Of a stretch of 64,000 nt of DNA, positions 41,460 through 50,064 are shown piece after piece. The notes below the pieces were generated by a model, which saw only the letters and a list, made by a program, of their open reading frames with translations, searched no databases and was not told where the DNA came from. The first letter of the stretch is position 1. Each line of letters opens with the position of its first letter. The DNA comes from Viridibacillus sp050278625 (GTDB lineage Bacteria > Bacillota > Bacilli > Bacillales_A > Planococcaceae), in contig NZ_JBNNTI010000003.1 of NCBI RefSeq assembly GCF_050278625.1, positions 91,415 to 155,414 of the forward strand, read 5' to 3'. The translations under genes and the position numbers were made by a program.

Positions 41460-42623
41460 TTATTCTGAAACACGTAATGTTTTTTTAGTTGACTTGAATA
41501 GTAGGATGATTAGAATACTTACTATCGCTAGTGAAGCTGAAATAAAGTATGTTGAGTTTGCTTGCATTGTGAATACCCAAGTGAAGAATAGAGGGCCAAT
41601 AATACGTCCCATATTATCCAATGAATATGTTAAGCCAGCTGCTGTCCCGTATTTACCGCCAGATTCTTTAGAAGTTAACGAGACCGTTAATGTTCTCGCT
41701 AGAGCGTTACCTGCTGTGAAGACACATAGCGCAAAACCTGCGAAAGCAAGGCTTGTTGTGAATGGGAACAGTAGTAAACCACCTGCTGTGATGATTTGAG
41801 CGATCATTAACCATTTAGCTTCAGAACCATCTTTAATACGACGAACAAGGCCGCCTTGGACTAGGAAATCAACGAATCCGCTGAATAAGAATAGTGATCC
41901 AAGTTGTGCTGGAGTAATGTTGATTTTATCCATTTGGAATAATTGTAGAGTTGACTCAACTCCAGCAAGTAAAAATGTTACAACGAATGAAAATAGGAAT
42001 AAGTACCGCACGCGATATTTGAAAAGAGTAGAAGCCCCTTTTGGAACAATCGCACGTTTATTAGCTTCGCCAAGACGTTCAGGCTCTACCAACACAATAC
42101 TTGCATAAATGAATAATAGGAAGATTAAAATGGCTGAAGCTGTAAATGGCAGGCTTAAGCTATAATGACTAAGTAATCCGCCAATTGCTGGACCAAAGAT
42201 AAAGCCTAAACCGATTGACATCCCCATGAAGCCCATGTACTTATTGCGATTTTCCTCTGTAGACATATCACCTATAAAACCTGTAACAGCAGTATAAAGT
42301 GCTCCAGAGAATAGGCCACCAACAATGCGCGAAATATAGAGCATTGTAAGAGAATCGATAAAGAGTGAAATTAATAAGAAACTTGTGCAGAAGCCAAGAA
42401 GGCCAACTAAAATTAATTTTTTTCGACCCATTTTATCTGATAACATACCCCAAAGAGGTGCTGTAAAAAAGCTTGCTAAAGAATAGACTGTTAATAATCC
42501 ACCTACATGCATTTTGTTAAAGCCTTGTTGAATAACAACTTCAGGCAAAATAGGAATGATTAAACCAAATCCTAAATAAACAAAGAACTGTACGGACATT
42601 AATAATAGGATGGATTTTTTCAT
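41460..42623 (-). CDS. MFS drug/metabolite exporter, DHA1 (NorA/TetA-like) type
   Basis: A 387-residue 12-helix transporter. Start FFVYLGFGLIIPILPEVV and loop 2-3 motif GMLSDKMGRKKLIL are typical of DHA1 pumps; the motif C-like GLGFIFGPAIGGLL (~residue 132) marks a drug:H+ antiporter. ATG 42623 has an AGTAGGGA site; longer readings have none. Substrate unknown. The upstream gap to 42904 is AT-rich with nothing I can name. Confidence 0.88.
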   Translation of the reverse strand: MKKSILLLMSVQFFVYLGFGLIIPILPEVVIQQGFNKMHVGGLLTVYSLASFFTAPLWGMLSDKMGRKKLILVGLLGFCTSFLLISLFIDSLTMLYISRIVGGLFSGALYTAVTGFIGDMSTEENRNKYMGFMGMSIGLGFIFGPAIGGLLSHYSLSLPFTASAILIFLLFIYASIVLVEPERLGEANKRAIVPKGASTLFKYRVRYLFLFSFVVTFLLAGVESTLQLFQMDKINITPAQLGSLFLFSGFVDFLVQGGLVRRIKDGSEAKWLMIAQIITAGGLLLFPFTTSLAFAGFALCVFTAGNALARTLTVSLTSKESGGKYGTAAGLTYSLDNMGRIIGPLFFTWVFTMQANSTYFISASLAIVSILIILLFKSTKKTLRVSE

Positions 42624-42904
42624 ATAATCCCTACTTTCTATAAACATAAGTATGTTCATTTTAACGCTGTATAAATATAGACACAACTATCAGAGAAAAA
42701 TAAAGGAGCGTTTGATTGCATAAAATCGAATACTCATTATACTAAGTCTCAGTTTTTCTTGAGAAAGTATAAAGAGTTTATTCTGATAACCTCTGTACGA
42801 TGATGATTTTGGGCAGCTGTGATTTCCTTTTTATCATAATGTGTTAGAACTAAAGAATTTGTGACAACTGGTTGGTGTATCAATAAAAAAATTCTCCATG
42901 AACA

Positions 42905-42935
42905 TAAAAAAACAACTGCTAGGCTGCAGTTGTTT
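42905..42935 (-). terminator. Minus-strand terminator
   Basis: AACAACTGC pairs perfectly with GCAGTTGTT; the minus strand continues into seven T. It is the second of two hairpins after the copZ remnant. Confidence 0.75.
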
Positions 42936-42964
42936 CAGACTGTCTTGATGCTTTTTAAACACAT

Positions 42965-43003
42965 AAAAGGCATTCAGTATGCTCATATCCTGAATGTCTT
43001 TTG
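42965..43003. terminator. Terminator after the copZ remnant
   Basis: AAAAGGCATTCAG pairs with CTGAATGTCTTTT (one G-T). It ends the csoR-copZ transcript 35 bases after the copZ stop. Confidence 0.75.
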
Positions 43004-43037
43004 TTATTTTATATACTTGGGTTATATAAGTTTTCTG

Positions 43038-43266
43038 TTATGAAGGATCGGCTAAACCTTTTACGGTATATCCAGCTTCTTCAATTGCTTGCGAAATGTC
43101 TGTTTTATTCAATTTTGAATTGTTATATGCTACATCTACTGTGCTTTGTTGGAGGTTTACTGATACGGTATCTACACCTGCAAGTATACTAACGCCAGTT
43201 TCTATAGCGTTTACACAGTTTACCGCAAGACATACCTTCTACTTTTAATTGAATTGTTTCTGCCAT
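43038..43266 (-). pseudogene. copZ: Copper chaperone CopZ, frameshifted in its metal-binding motif
   Basis: From ATG 43266 the frame reads MAETIQLKVEGMSCGK and then fails; shifting by one base restores CVNAIETGVS, AGVDTVSVNLQQSTVDVAY, KTDISQAIEEAGYTVKGL and a normal stop at 43038. The span is 229 bases, i.e. 76 codons plus one extra base, at about 43215-43217 between Lys and Cys of the expected CGxC copper site. Either a recent mutation, an assembly error or, less likely, a recoding site. It follows csoR by 12 bases; no copA follows. Confidence 0.85.
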
Positions 43267-43278
43267 TTCGAACACTCC

Positions 43279-43587
43279 TTATTTTCTCATTAGTTTTTGT
43301 ATAGTTGTTACTAGCTCGTCTAATACTTCGTCATCGCCTTCAGCTAGTCTGTCCTTTACACAACCTTTTAAGTGTCCGTCTAGGAGAACTTTTGCGACGC
43401 TATTTAAAGCGGATTGTGTTGCGGATAGTTGTGTGATGACATCATCACAGTAAATATCTTTTTCGACCATGCCTTTAATACCGCGGATTTGACCTTCGGC
43501 GCGATTTAATCGAGTGATTAAATCTTTTTTTACTTGCTCTGGGTGGTGACTTTTACGACAAGAGTTATCGTGACATTCTTTCGTCAT
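43279..43587 (-). CDS. csoR: Copper-sensing repressor CsoR
   Basis: A 102-residue four-helix DUF156 repressor that releases DNA on binding Cu(I). The Cu ligands are in IYCDDV (Cys ~47) and DGHLKGC (His ~72, Cys ~76). A His/Cys-rich N-terminal tail (ECHDNSCRKSHH) may bind metal as well. AGGAGGA precedes the ATG. It heads the csoR-copZ remnant and has a CsoR-like operator upstream. Confidence 0.93.
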   Translation of the reverse strand: MTKECHDNSCRKSHHPEQVKKDLITRLNRAEGQIRGIKGMVEKDIYCDDVITQLSATQSALNSVAKVLLDGHLKGCVKDRLAEGDDEVLDELVTTIQKLMRK

Positions 43588-43618
43588 TTTGTTCCTCCTA
43601 CGTTTGATGAATTTATAT

Positions 43619-43638
43619 TACCATACTATAGGGGGGTA
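43619..43638 (-). promoter_or_regulatory. CsoR operator
   Basis: TACCATACTATAGGGGGGTA is bounded by TACC/GGTA arms with a G/C tract, the layout of CsoR sites, 32 bases before csoR. It supports autoregulation by copper. Confidence 0.65.
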
Positions 43639-43814
43639 TTCAAAAGTAATGTTTTAAAATATTTGGTTTAAACATTACTGTTAAAGGATACTAAAGAGTA
43701 ATGAATAGCATAAATATTTTGAAAACACCATTGTCAATAAGGCTTATCGTGTAGTATGATTTACTTCCGCTTAATATATGTAACAATATTGAAACGTATC
43801 AGATGGTGAAAAAA

Positions 43815-43823
43815 TGTTATAAT
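43815..43823 (+). promoter_or_regulatory. Extended -10 of the Lmo0850-like gene
   Basis: TGTTATAAT is a perfect -10 with the TGn extension, about 97 bases before the small gene. No good -35 at 17 bases was found. The rest of 43640-43919 is AT-rich and unassigned. Confidence 0.55.
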
Positions 43824-43919
43824 AATAAGCATGAAATACTTAACTACTGGGTATTATGTAGTTGAAACCTTTTGTAGGACACTACGTCTTAAATATAAAG
43901 AAAAGAAGAGGTGGAAAGT

Positions 43920-44057
43920 ATGGGAAGAGAAGTAGATTTGACTAAAATTGTTTCTAACTTATCAAAGCTTGGCGTTAAAGCAACGACTACAAAATCGCGC
44001 TTGGAATTACTTAAAGCAATAGCACCACCAAAACAATCACCACAAACACAAAACTAA
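43920..44057 (+). CDS. Lmo0850-family small protein
   Basis: A 45-residue protein: MGREVDLTKIVSNLSKLGVK followed by a basic helix (TKSRLELLKAIAPP) and a Gln/Pro tail. It matches the short conserved Lmo0850 family of Firmicutes, whose function is unknown. AAGAGGTGGAAAGT precedes the ATG and a terminator follows the stop. Confidence 0.75.
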   Translation: MGREVDLTKIVSNLSKLGVKATTTKSRLELLKAIAPPKQSPQTQN

Positions 44058-44066
44058 AATGCTCCG

Positions 44067-44095
44067 CTTCGACTATAAGATGTCGAAGTTTTTTT
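44067..44095 (+). terminator. Terminator of the Lmo0850-like gene
   Basis: CTTCGAC pairs with GTCGAAG around an 8-base loop, followed by seven T. Confidence 0.85.
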
Positions 44096-44103
44096 ATTTG
44101 TAA

Positions 44104-44145
44104 AGAGAAAGCCCAGAGAAATTAATTATTCTCTGGGCTTTTTCT
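44104..44145. terminator. rodA terminator
   Basis: AAAGCCCAGAGAA pairs perfectly with TTCTCTGGGCTTT around ATTAATTA. T-rich on both strands; it lies eight bases past the rodA stop. Confidence 0.9.
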
Positions 44146-44152
44146 ATTATTA

Positions 44153-45352
44153 TTAAAATTCGTCATCGTCATCTTCATCATGGTTGCCGAACATATACGT
44201 ACGGTGATGGAACTTCATACTGAATACTAGGCCTAATGCCAGTGCATTTCCCATCATTGAGCTACCACCGTAACTGATGAATGGTAATGGAATACCTGTT
44301 ATAGGTAGTAATTGAATTGTCATACCGATGTTTTCTAAGACATGGAATGTTATCATCGCGATAATCCCAGCACAAACATATGTAAAGAATGGGTCTTTCA
44401 TTTGCAAAGTTAACTTTGTCAGATGGAAGATTAGGAAAAAGAATAAACAAATAACGACGCTTGCTCCTATAAAGCCGTACTCTTCACCGATTACACTAAA
44501 GACAAAGTCTGTATGGTTGTCAGGAACATATACTTCACGACCTTGGAAGCCTTTTCCGAAAATTTCACCTGAGCCAATGGCATTTAAGGCTGAAATTAAG
44601 TGATAGCCATCACTAGATGCATAGGAATAAGGGTCTAACCAAGAATAGATTCGAGCAAATTGATAAGGGCTGAAACCTAATTTGTGCTGTAGGAAGTCTT
44701 GCATGTAAAGGGCCATCCACAATAAACCAGCCCCTAAAGCTGCGGCGCTACCTACTATAGGTAAAATGATTTTCCAAGAAATCCCTGCTACGATTACAAT
44801 TGCTGCAGTAATAGCAAAGAAAACGAGTGCTGAACCTAAATCAGGCTGTTGCATAATAAATGCTAATGGAATTAATAATACGCCGAAAATTTTACCTAAT
44901 AACATGAAATCTGTTTTCAAAGATCTCATAGAGTATTTTTCGTGATGCTTACTGATCATTCGGGCGAGTGCGAGTATGAAAAAAGTTTTCATAAATTCGG
45001 AAGGTTGAATATCACCTATAGGTAAATGGAACCAACTTTTTGCATTATTTCGTCGTTCGGCAATTTGACCTACTCCATCAGGGGCAATTAATAATAGAGC
45101 TAATAGGAGAATGCCAGCTCCATATAAATACCAAGACATTTTCTTGTACTGGTCGGGTTCAAAATACATCATCGCACTCATAATACATGTGCAGATAAAA
45201 TACCAAAATAATTGCTTATTTACATAGTTTGCTGCATATTGACCAGAAGTTTGAGCTGAAGCAATAGCTGTTACACTGATAATGCAAAATAAGAGCAATA
45301 TAAAAGCGAGCGTCCAATCAAAACGATCAGAAAATTTTTTATTTGTATTCAT
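44153..45352 (-). CDS. rodA: SEDS peptidoglycan glycosyltransferase RodA (FtsW/RodA/SpoVE family)
   Basis: A 399-residue polytopic protein of about ten helices, a lipid-II glycosyltransferase for side-wall growth. SEDS signatures: GDIQPSEFMKTFFILALAR (~residue 111), QQPDLGSALVF (~residue 165), NHTDFVFSVIGEEYGFIG (~residue 278) and the C-terminal ISYGGSSMMGNALALG. The tail is strongly acidic (HDEDDDDEF). TAGGTGACG precedes the ATG. RodA is preferred over FtsW or SpoVE from the sequence pattern; the genes are close relatives. Confidence 0.9.
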   Translation of the reverse strand: MNTNKKFSDRFDWTLAFILLLFCIISVTAIASAQTSGQYAANYVNKQLFWYFICTCIMSAMMYFEPDQYKKMSWYLYGAGILLLALLLIAPDGVGQIAERRNNAKSWFHLPIGDIQPSEFMKTFFILALARMISKHHEKYSMRSLKTDFMLLGKIFGVLLIPLAFIMQQPDLGSALVFFAITAAIVIVAGISWKIILPIVGSAAALGAGLLWMALYMQDFLQHKLGFSPYQFARIYSWLDPYSYASSDGYHLISALNAIGSGEIFGKGFQGREVYVPDNHTDFVFSVIGEEYGFIGASVVICLFFFLIFHLTKLTLQMKDPFFTYVCAGIIAMITFHVLENIGMTIQLLPITGIPLPFISYGGSSMMGNALALGLVFSMKFHHRTYMFGNHDEDDDDEF

Positions 45353-45514
45353 TTACGTCACCTAAATTATTTAGTTTCATTTCTCTTTTCATTATAGCGT
45401 AAATAATTGTATCACGCTTCATTATAAAGATGTGACGAAATCGAATCACAAATGTTTCAAATTATGATAATTCATCTTATAATGAGAATTGGAAATAGGA
45501 ATGAGGTGATCGAC

Positions 45515-46264
45515 TTGGCAAAAAAAATGCGAGCTGCTGATGATTTTTTGCATCACTTATATGTACATATGAATGAGATTAATCAATTTGTCATTTTTAG
45601 TGGTTTAACGTTTCAAGAATTCGTTTCTTCAGTCGGTCCGCTTCAAAATATTTTACTCTTGAAAAATGAATACGAAGACGGTTCATTTAATATGCATACA
45701 CAATTAGAATTCGTAGAAGAAAGAAGTATCCGCAAGTTTATTAAGAAAGCCTCAGATTCAAAAAAAGAGCTTTGCTGGATTGATTTCTCTGACGAAAAAC
45801 GATTAAATCTTTTGTCGCCACAAGAACAGGCGGAGCTGTTATATATTGGTCATAAAAAGGAACCTGTCCGAACGCCATTTTATCATCAATTACAAAATAA
45901 ATACGTATATTTGGCCAATGAAGATGAGAAGATGTCTAAAATTTACTTTAGGGATTTACAAGATGTCGAAGAATTATTAGCTAATTTGTTTAATGCCATT
46001 ATTCAAGAAAAAGAAAAGCCTGCGACATTTTGGAGAAGAAAAGCGAAAGACAGTATTCCGACCTTTAAGAAAGAAATGTTTGAGGGCTTTCGTGAAGAAG
46101 TGAAGGATGGCGTGTTATTTTCAATGTACAGAATTGAAAAGCCGGACCTTGCATATGTCTTAGAACTGCGCAATATTTCTGATTTAACTTTCCCAGATGA
46201 AATTTGGGATGAGTTAAATACAATATTAAAGAAAAAAGCAGAGCAAATAATGGAAGTTCATTGA
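45515..46264 (+). CDS. Conserved-looking hypothetical protein between rodA and ddl
   Basis: A 249-residue soluble protein I do not recognise. It is rich in charged and aromatic residues, starts MAKKMRAADDFLHHLYVHMN, and has no signal peptide, membrane segment or clear catalytic motif. The second half reads as alternating helices and strands (GVLFSMYRIEKPDLAYVLEL). The TTG at 45515 follows GAGGTGAT by six bases; upstream starts in frame have no ribosome site. It is divergent from rodA and precedes ddl, with its own terminator. Confidence 0.75.
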   Translation: MAKKMRAADDFLHHLYVHMNEINQFVIFSGLTFQEFVSSVGPLQNILLLKNEYEDGSFNMHTQLEFVEERSIRKFIKKASDSKKELCWIDFSDEKRLNLLSPQEQAELLYIGHKKEPVRTPFYHQLQNKYVYLANEDEKMSKIYFRDLQDVEELLANLFNAIIQEKEKPATFWRRKAKDSIPTFKKEMFEGFREEVKDGVLFSMYRIEKPDLAYVLELRNISDLTFPDEIWDELNTILKKKAEQIMEVH

Positions 46265-46283
46265 GTGCCAACTGCTTATAAGG

Positions 46284-46315
46284 TTCTCCACGGCTAATTC
46301 TGTGGAGAATTTTTT
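46284..46315 (+). terminator. Terminator after the hypothetical gene
   Basis: TTCTCCAC pairs perfectly with GTGGAGAA, followed by TTTTTTC. Confidence 0.9.
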
Positions 46316-46475
46316 CATATTTGCATGCATAAATTTTCTAGAGTGCTATTATAAGTAAAGATATTTTAAGTAAGAAAAAAATGAAGGACCTTCGACTCTT
46401 TATAATGAAATCATTTCATGAATCTTTTCGGTTCATGATAAACTAAAAGTACAACAAACTGGAGGACATTTATAA

Positions 46476-47546
46476 ATGAAAAAAAAATTAGGCTTATTAT
46501 ATGGTGGTAAATCCGCAGAGCATGATGTTTCTTTATCAACAGCAAGAGCAGTCACTCAAGCGTTAAACTTTGATAAATTTGATGTATTCCCTATTTTCAT
46601 TACACGCGAAGGCGAATGGAGAAAAGGAGAACAGCTAACAGAGCCAGCAGAGTCAGTTGAACAATTACAATTAGGCAAAGGTACACAAGACAGCATTCCA
46701 AATGATGTATCAAGCTTCTTATTAGATAAAGACGAAAAAGAATTTGATGTAATTTTCCCATTACTACATGGTACAAACGGAGAAGATGGCACAGTGCAAG
46801 GGTTATTAGAAGTATTGAACTTACCATATGTCGGCAATGGCGTATTGGCTTCTTCTGCAGGTATGGATAAAGTGGTCATGAAGCAACTGTTCGAACATGC
46901 TGGATTAAAACAAGTTTCTTATGTATACTTCATCCGTAAAGAATGGAGCAAAAATCAAGATGCATTAATTGCTAAAATGGAAGAAGAGTTAACTTGGCCG
47001 ATGTTCGTTAAACCTGCAAACTTGGGTTCAAGTGTTGGGATTAGCAAAGCATCTAACCGTGAAGAACTTATTAATGCAATCGATCTTGCGTTAAAATATG
47101 ACCGTAAAATTATTGTTGAAACTGGGATCGTTGCACGTGAAGTAGAAATGGGTGTACTAGGAAATGATTCACCAAAAGTATCTGTACCTGGTGAAATCAA
47201 ACCAGTAACAGATTTTTATGATTACGATTCAAAATATAAGGATAATAATACAGGTCTAATTATTCCTGCTCCAGTATCAACAGATGTTGTAGAGCGTATG
47301 ACAGATATGGCGATTCGTGCATTTAAAGTATTAGATTGTTCAGGTCTTGTCCGAGCAGATTTCTTTGTAACAGCTGAAGACGACATTGTTATTAACGAAG
47401 TAAACACGATGCCAGGATTTACGCCTGTCAGCATGTATCCAATTTTATGGCAAAATACAGGTGTTACTTATTCAAATTTAATTGAAAAATTGATTGATTT
47501 GGCAATTGAAAGACATGATGAAAAACAACAGCTTCAATATCAATAA
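46476..47546 (+). CDS. ddl: D-alanine--D-alanine ligase
   Basis: A 356-residue ATP-grasp enzyme that makes the D-Ala-D-Ala dipeptide of peptidoglycan. The substrate Glu is in GGKSAEHDVSLSTA (~residues 10-23), FPLLHGTNGEDGTVQG (~88) binds the first D-Ala, KPANLGSSVGISK (~178) is the ATP loop and INEVNTMPGFTPVSMYP (~308) holds metal ligands and the omega-loop end. It has Tyr-less Lys-type sequence typical of D-Ala (not D-Lac) ligases only by general resemblance. CTGGAGGAC precedes the ATG; murF follows 20 bases later. Confidence 0.96.
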   Translation: MKKKLGLLYGGKSAEHDVSLSTARAVTQALNFDKFDVFPIFITREGEWRKGEQLTEPAESVEQLQLGKGTQDSIPNDVSSFLLDKDEKEFDVIFPLLHGTNGEDGTVQGLLEVLNLPYVGNGVLASSAGMDKVVMKQLFEHAGLKQVSYVYFIRKEWSKNQDALIAKMEEELTWPMFVKPANLGSSVGISKASNREELINAIDLALKYDRKIIVETGIVAREVEMGVLGNDSPKVSVPGEIKPVTDFYDYDSKYKDNNTGLIIPAPVSTDVVERMTDMAIRAFKVLDCSGLVRADFFVTAEDDIVINEVNTMPGFTPVSMYPILWQNTGVTYSNLIEKLIDLAIERHDEKQQLQYQ

Positions 47547-47566
47547 GACTCGAGTGTGATGAGATA

Positions 47567-48934
47567 ATGAGAAAAACATTAAAGCAAATTGCAAACTGGT
47601 TAAATAGCGATCAACAATTATTTGAAAACGTTGTAGTCACAGGAATCTCTATCAATACACGTACATTGCAAGCGGGAGATCTTTTTATACCTTTCCGTGG
47701 GGAAAAAACAAATGGTCACCGTTATGTAGAGCAAGCATTTGAAAACGGTGCTGCCGCGTCATTTTGGCTAAAGGATGAACCTAATCCGCCTGTAGGTCTG
47801 CCATTACTTTTTGTAGATGATGCAGAAGAGGCGCTTCAACAAATGGCATCAGCTTATCGACAAGAACACAGTGCTACGTTTATAGGTATTACGGGGTCTA
47901 ATGGGAAGACTTCTACAAAAGACTTAGTAGCGGGAGTATTATCTCCTTACTACAAAGTGCAAAAAACAGAGGGAAACTTTAATAATGAGTTAGGTTTACC
48001 ATTAACAATTTTATCTCTTGATGAAGATACAGATTTTGCTGTTCTCGAGATGGGGATGAGTGGCTTTGGCGAAATTGAATTTTTGACTAAACTAGCTAAA
48101 CCGCATTTTACAGCCATTACGAATATTGGAGAAGCGCATATGCAAGATCTCGGTTCAAGAGCGGGGATTGCAAAAGCAAAATTTGAAATCGTTGAAGGTT
48201 TACAACCTGGTGGTAAGTTGTTCTATGACGGTGATGAGCCATTACTTATGCCACTTGTTTCGGAACAAAAAGATTTACAAGCCATATCATTTGGACTTGA
48301 GGGCTCAGCAGATATAACTGCGACAAACATTAAGACAACTGAAAACGGTAGTGCGTTTATTGTTGAGGGCTTGTTGAATGAAGATTTCTTCATCTCGGTT
48401 TTAGGAAGTCACCAAGTGAAAAATACATTGGTAGCGATCTTGATTGCGCGTGAAGTAGGGCTATCAGCCAAACAAATCCGCGAAGCCTTAAAAGAAGTTT
48501 CATTAACTAATATGCGTATGCAATTAGTAAACGGAGCACAAGAAATCTTATTTATTAATGATGCTTACAACGCAGCGCCAACATCTGTGAAGGCAGCGCT
48601 GCAATTTTTACAAACGACAGATATGCGTTTAGACAAATGGGTAGTGCTTGGAGACATGTTAGAGCTAGGTGAGCTAGAGCAACAGTTCCATGAGGAAATT
48701 GCAGAGGTAATTGATGCAGAGAGCATCCACCAAGTATGTTTATTTGGACCACGTATGAAGTGGTTATACAATAAGTTGCAAAAAATTTTACCGGCAGATC
48801 GTCTATTATGGACTGCAGAAGAATATGAAACAATTATTCAACACCTTCGCGAGAATGCGGGTGCAAATTCTATCATCTTATTAAAAGGTTCACGTGGAAT
48901 GGCGCTTGAAAATGTATTAAAAGCATTTAAATAG
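47567..48934 (+). CDS. murF: UDP-MurNAc-tripeptide--D-alanyl-D-alanine ligase
   Basis: A 455-residue Mur ligase that adds the D-Ala-D-Ala made by Ddl to UDP-MurNAc-tripeptide. The N-terminal MurE/F domain reads INTRTLQAGDLFIPFRGEK; the P-loop is GITGSNGKTSTKD (~residues 107-119); then ATP/metal elements EMGMSGFGEIE and DAYNAAPTS (~residue 333). The ribosome site (GTGATGAG) is weak, which fits coupling to ddl upstream. A strong terminator closes the ddl-murF unit, as in B. subtilis. Confidence 0.96.
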   Translation: MRKTLKQIANWLNSDQQLFENVVVTGISINTRTLQAGDLFIPFRGEKTNGHRYVEQAFENGAAASFWLKDEPNPPVGLPLLFVDDAEEALQQMASAYRQEHSATFIGITGSNGKTSTKDLVAGVLSPYYKVQKTEGNFNNELGLPLTILSLDEDTDFAVLEMGMSGFGEIEFLTKLAKPHFTAITNIGEAHMQDLGSRAGIAKAKFEIVEGLQPGGKLFYDGDEPLLMPLVSEQKDLQAISFGLEGSADITATNIKTTENGSAFIVEGLLNEDFFISVLGSHQVKNTLVAILIAREVGLSAKQIREALKEVSLTNMRMQLVNGAQEILFINDAYNAAPTSVKAALQFLQTTDMRLDKWVVLGDMLELGELEQQFHEEIAEVIDAESIHQVCLFGPRMKWLYNKLQKILPADRLLWTAEEYETIIQHLRENAGANSIILLKGSRGMALENVLKAFK

Positions 48935-48944
48935 TAATTTTTTG

Positions 48945-48988
48945 AAAAAGCATCTAAAAAGGTTGAGTTCCTTTTTGATGCTTTTTTT
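48945..48988 (+). terminator. ddl-murF terminator
   Basis: AAAAAGCATC plus AAAAAGG pair with CCTTTTT plus GATGCTTTTT, followed by T. Confidence 0.92.
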
Positions 48989-49025
48989 CAATAAAATAAT
49001 GGGTACACTATGAGCGGAGGGTGAC

Positions 49026-49718
49026 ATGATGACAACAGGCGTGCTTTGTATTCATGGTTTTACAGGTGGACCACAAGAATTAAAACCGTTTGTGGATTTT
49101 TTAAAGCAGAAAACAGATTGGATTGTTCTAGTGCCGACTCTTTCAGGACATGGTGAAGAATTGCATTTAGATAATTATAAAGCTGAACATTGGCTAATGG
49201 ATGCTGAACTTGCTTATAAAAAATTAGCTAAAGAAGTAGATGCAGTCATTGTTGTAGGATTTTCAATGGGTGGACTAATAGCCCTTTATCTAGCATTACG
49301 TTATGAAGTGGAAAAATTGGTATTACTAAGCGCTGCAGCAAAATATATCAGTGTCCGTCAATTGCTAAAAGATATAAAAGAATTGACCAATGATTTGTTT
49401 CATGGGGAACTCGAGCAAAATGAGCTATTCCATCGCTATGACAGTAAAATTAGTAATGTACCTATGTCATCGACGTTAGAATTTCTTCGTTTGGTAAAAA
49501 AAGTGGAACCTTATTATGAGAAAATTAAAGTACCCATTTGTTTAGTTCAAGGAGAAGTGGATGGAATAGTGCCAGCGATAACCGCTCAATTTTTATATGA
49601 CCGATTAGGATCGACGAAAAAGCAATTAATACTTTCACCAAATGGTAAACATCATATTTGCTATAGTGATGATAGGGATGGATGGTTTCAATCTGTACTG
49701 AGCTTTTTGTTAGAGTGA
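49026..49718 (+). CDS. Alpha/beta-hydrolase, Est30-like carboxylesterase
   Basis: A 230-residue serine hydrolase. The oxyanion region is CIHGFTGGPQEL (~residues 8-19), the nucleophile elbow GFSMGG (Ser ~79), the acid Asp in QGEVDGIVPA (~179) and His in NGKHHICY (~209). This is the Est30/YvaK monoacylglycerol-lipase-like group acting on short-chain esters. GGAGGGTGAC precedes the ATG. It is inserted between murF and cshA, which are adjacent in B. subtilis. Confidence 0.88.
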   Translation: MMTTGVLCIHGFTGGPQELKPFVDFLKQKTDWIVLVPTLSGHGEELHLDNYKAEHWLMDAELAYKKLAKEVDAVIVVGFSMGGLIALYLALRYEVEKLVLLSAAAKYISVRQLLKDIKELTNDLFHGELEQNELFHRYDSKISNVPMSSTLEFLRLVKKVEPYYEKIKVPICLVQGEVDGIVPAITAQFLYDRLGSTKKQLILSPNGKHHICYSDDRDGWFQSVLSFLLE

Positions 49719-49813
49719 AAAAAGAAACTGATAATTTTGACTGATGGATATTGATTGCATAGTATGGTTACTCGTGTTAGACTATTGAAAGCAATGGATA
49801 CATTTTGTGTGAA

Positions 49814-49846
49814 GACTCTCCGAGATGATGGAGAGTGCTTTTTTTT
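49814..49846 (+). terminator. Terminator between the esterase and cshA
   Basis: GACTCTCC pairs with GGAGAGTG-side bases and is followed by a T8 tract. Confidence 0.85.
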
Positions 49847-50064
49847 GAACATTACGGTTTATTCTTTTTTGGGTTAGAATTCCCCGAGAATTGAACCGCT
49901 CGGCAAAGACCGGGCTTTACTTTATATATATAAAATTCCTCTGGAACTAAAACAGAGATATATTAAGAGACGGAAACGTTCCTCTCACAAGGCTCGATTT
50001 GCCCTATTTTCATCTGAAAATGTAACCATTTGTCAAATGCATGAGCAAAAAGGAGAATGAAACT
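49847..50064 (+). ncRNA. Long structured 5' leader of cshA (candidate cis-regulatory RNA)
   Basis: About 218 bases separate the previous terminator from the cshA start. It is more GC-rich than other gaps here and holds several short stems (CTCTG/CAGAG near 49938-49957, GAATT/AATTC-type pairings, GAG-CTC pairs around 49967-49990). DEAD-box helicase messages often have long leaders linked to autoregulation. I match no known riboswitch; the RNA role is inferred. Confidence 0.4.

Noticed and set aside
42687..42904. Possible gene in the gap upstream of the second MFS gene
   Set aside because: Frames are short, lack ribosome sites and show no protein-like composition.
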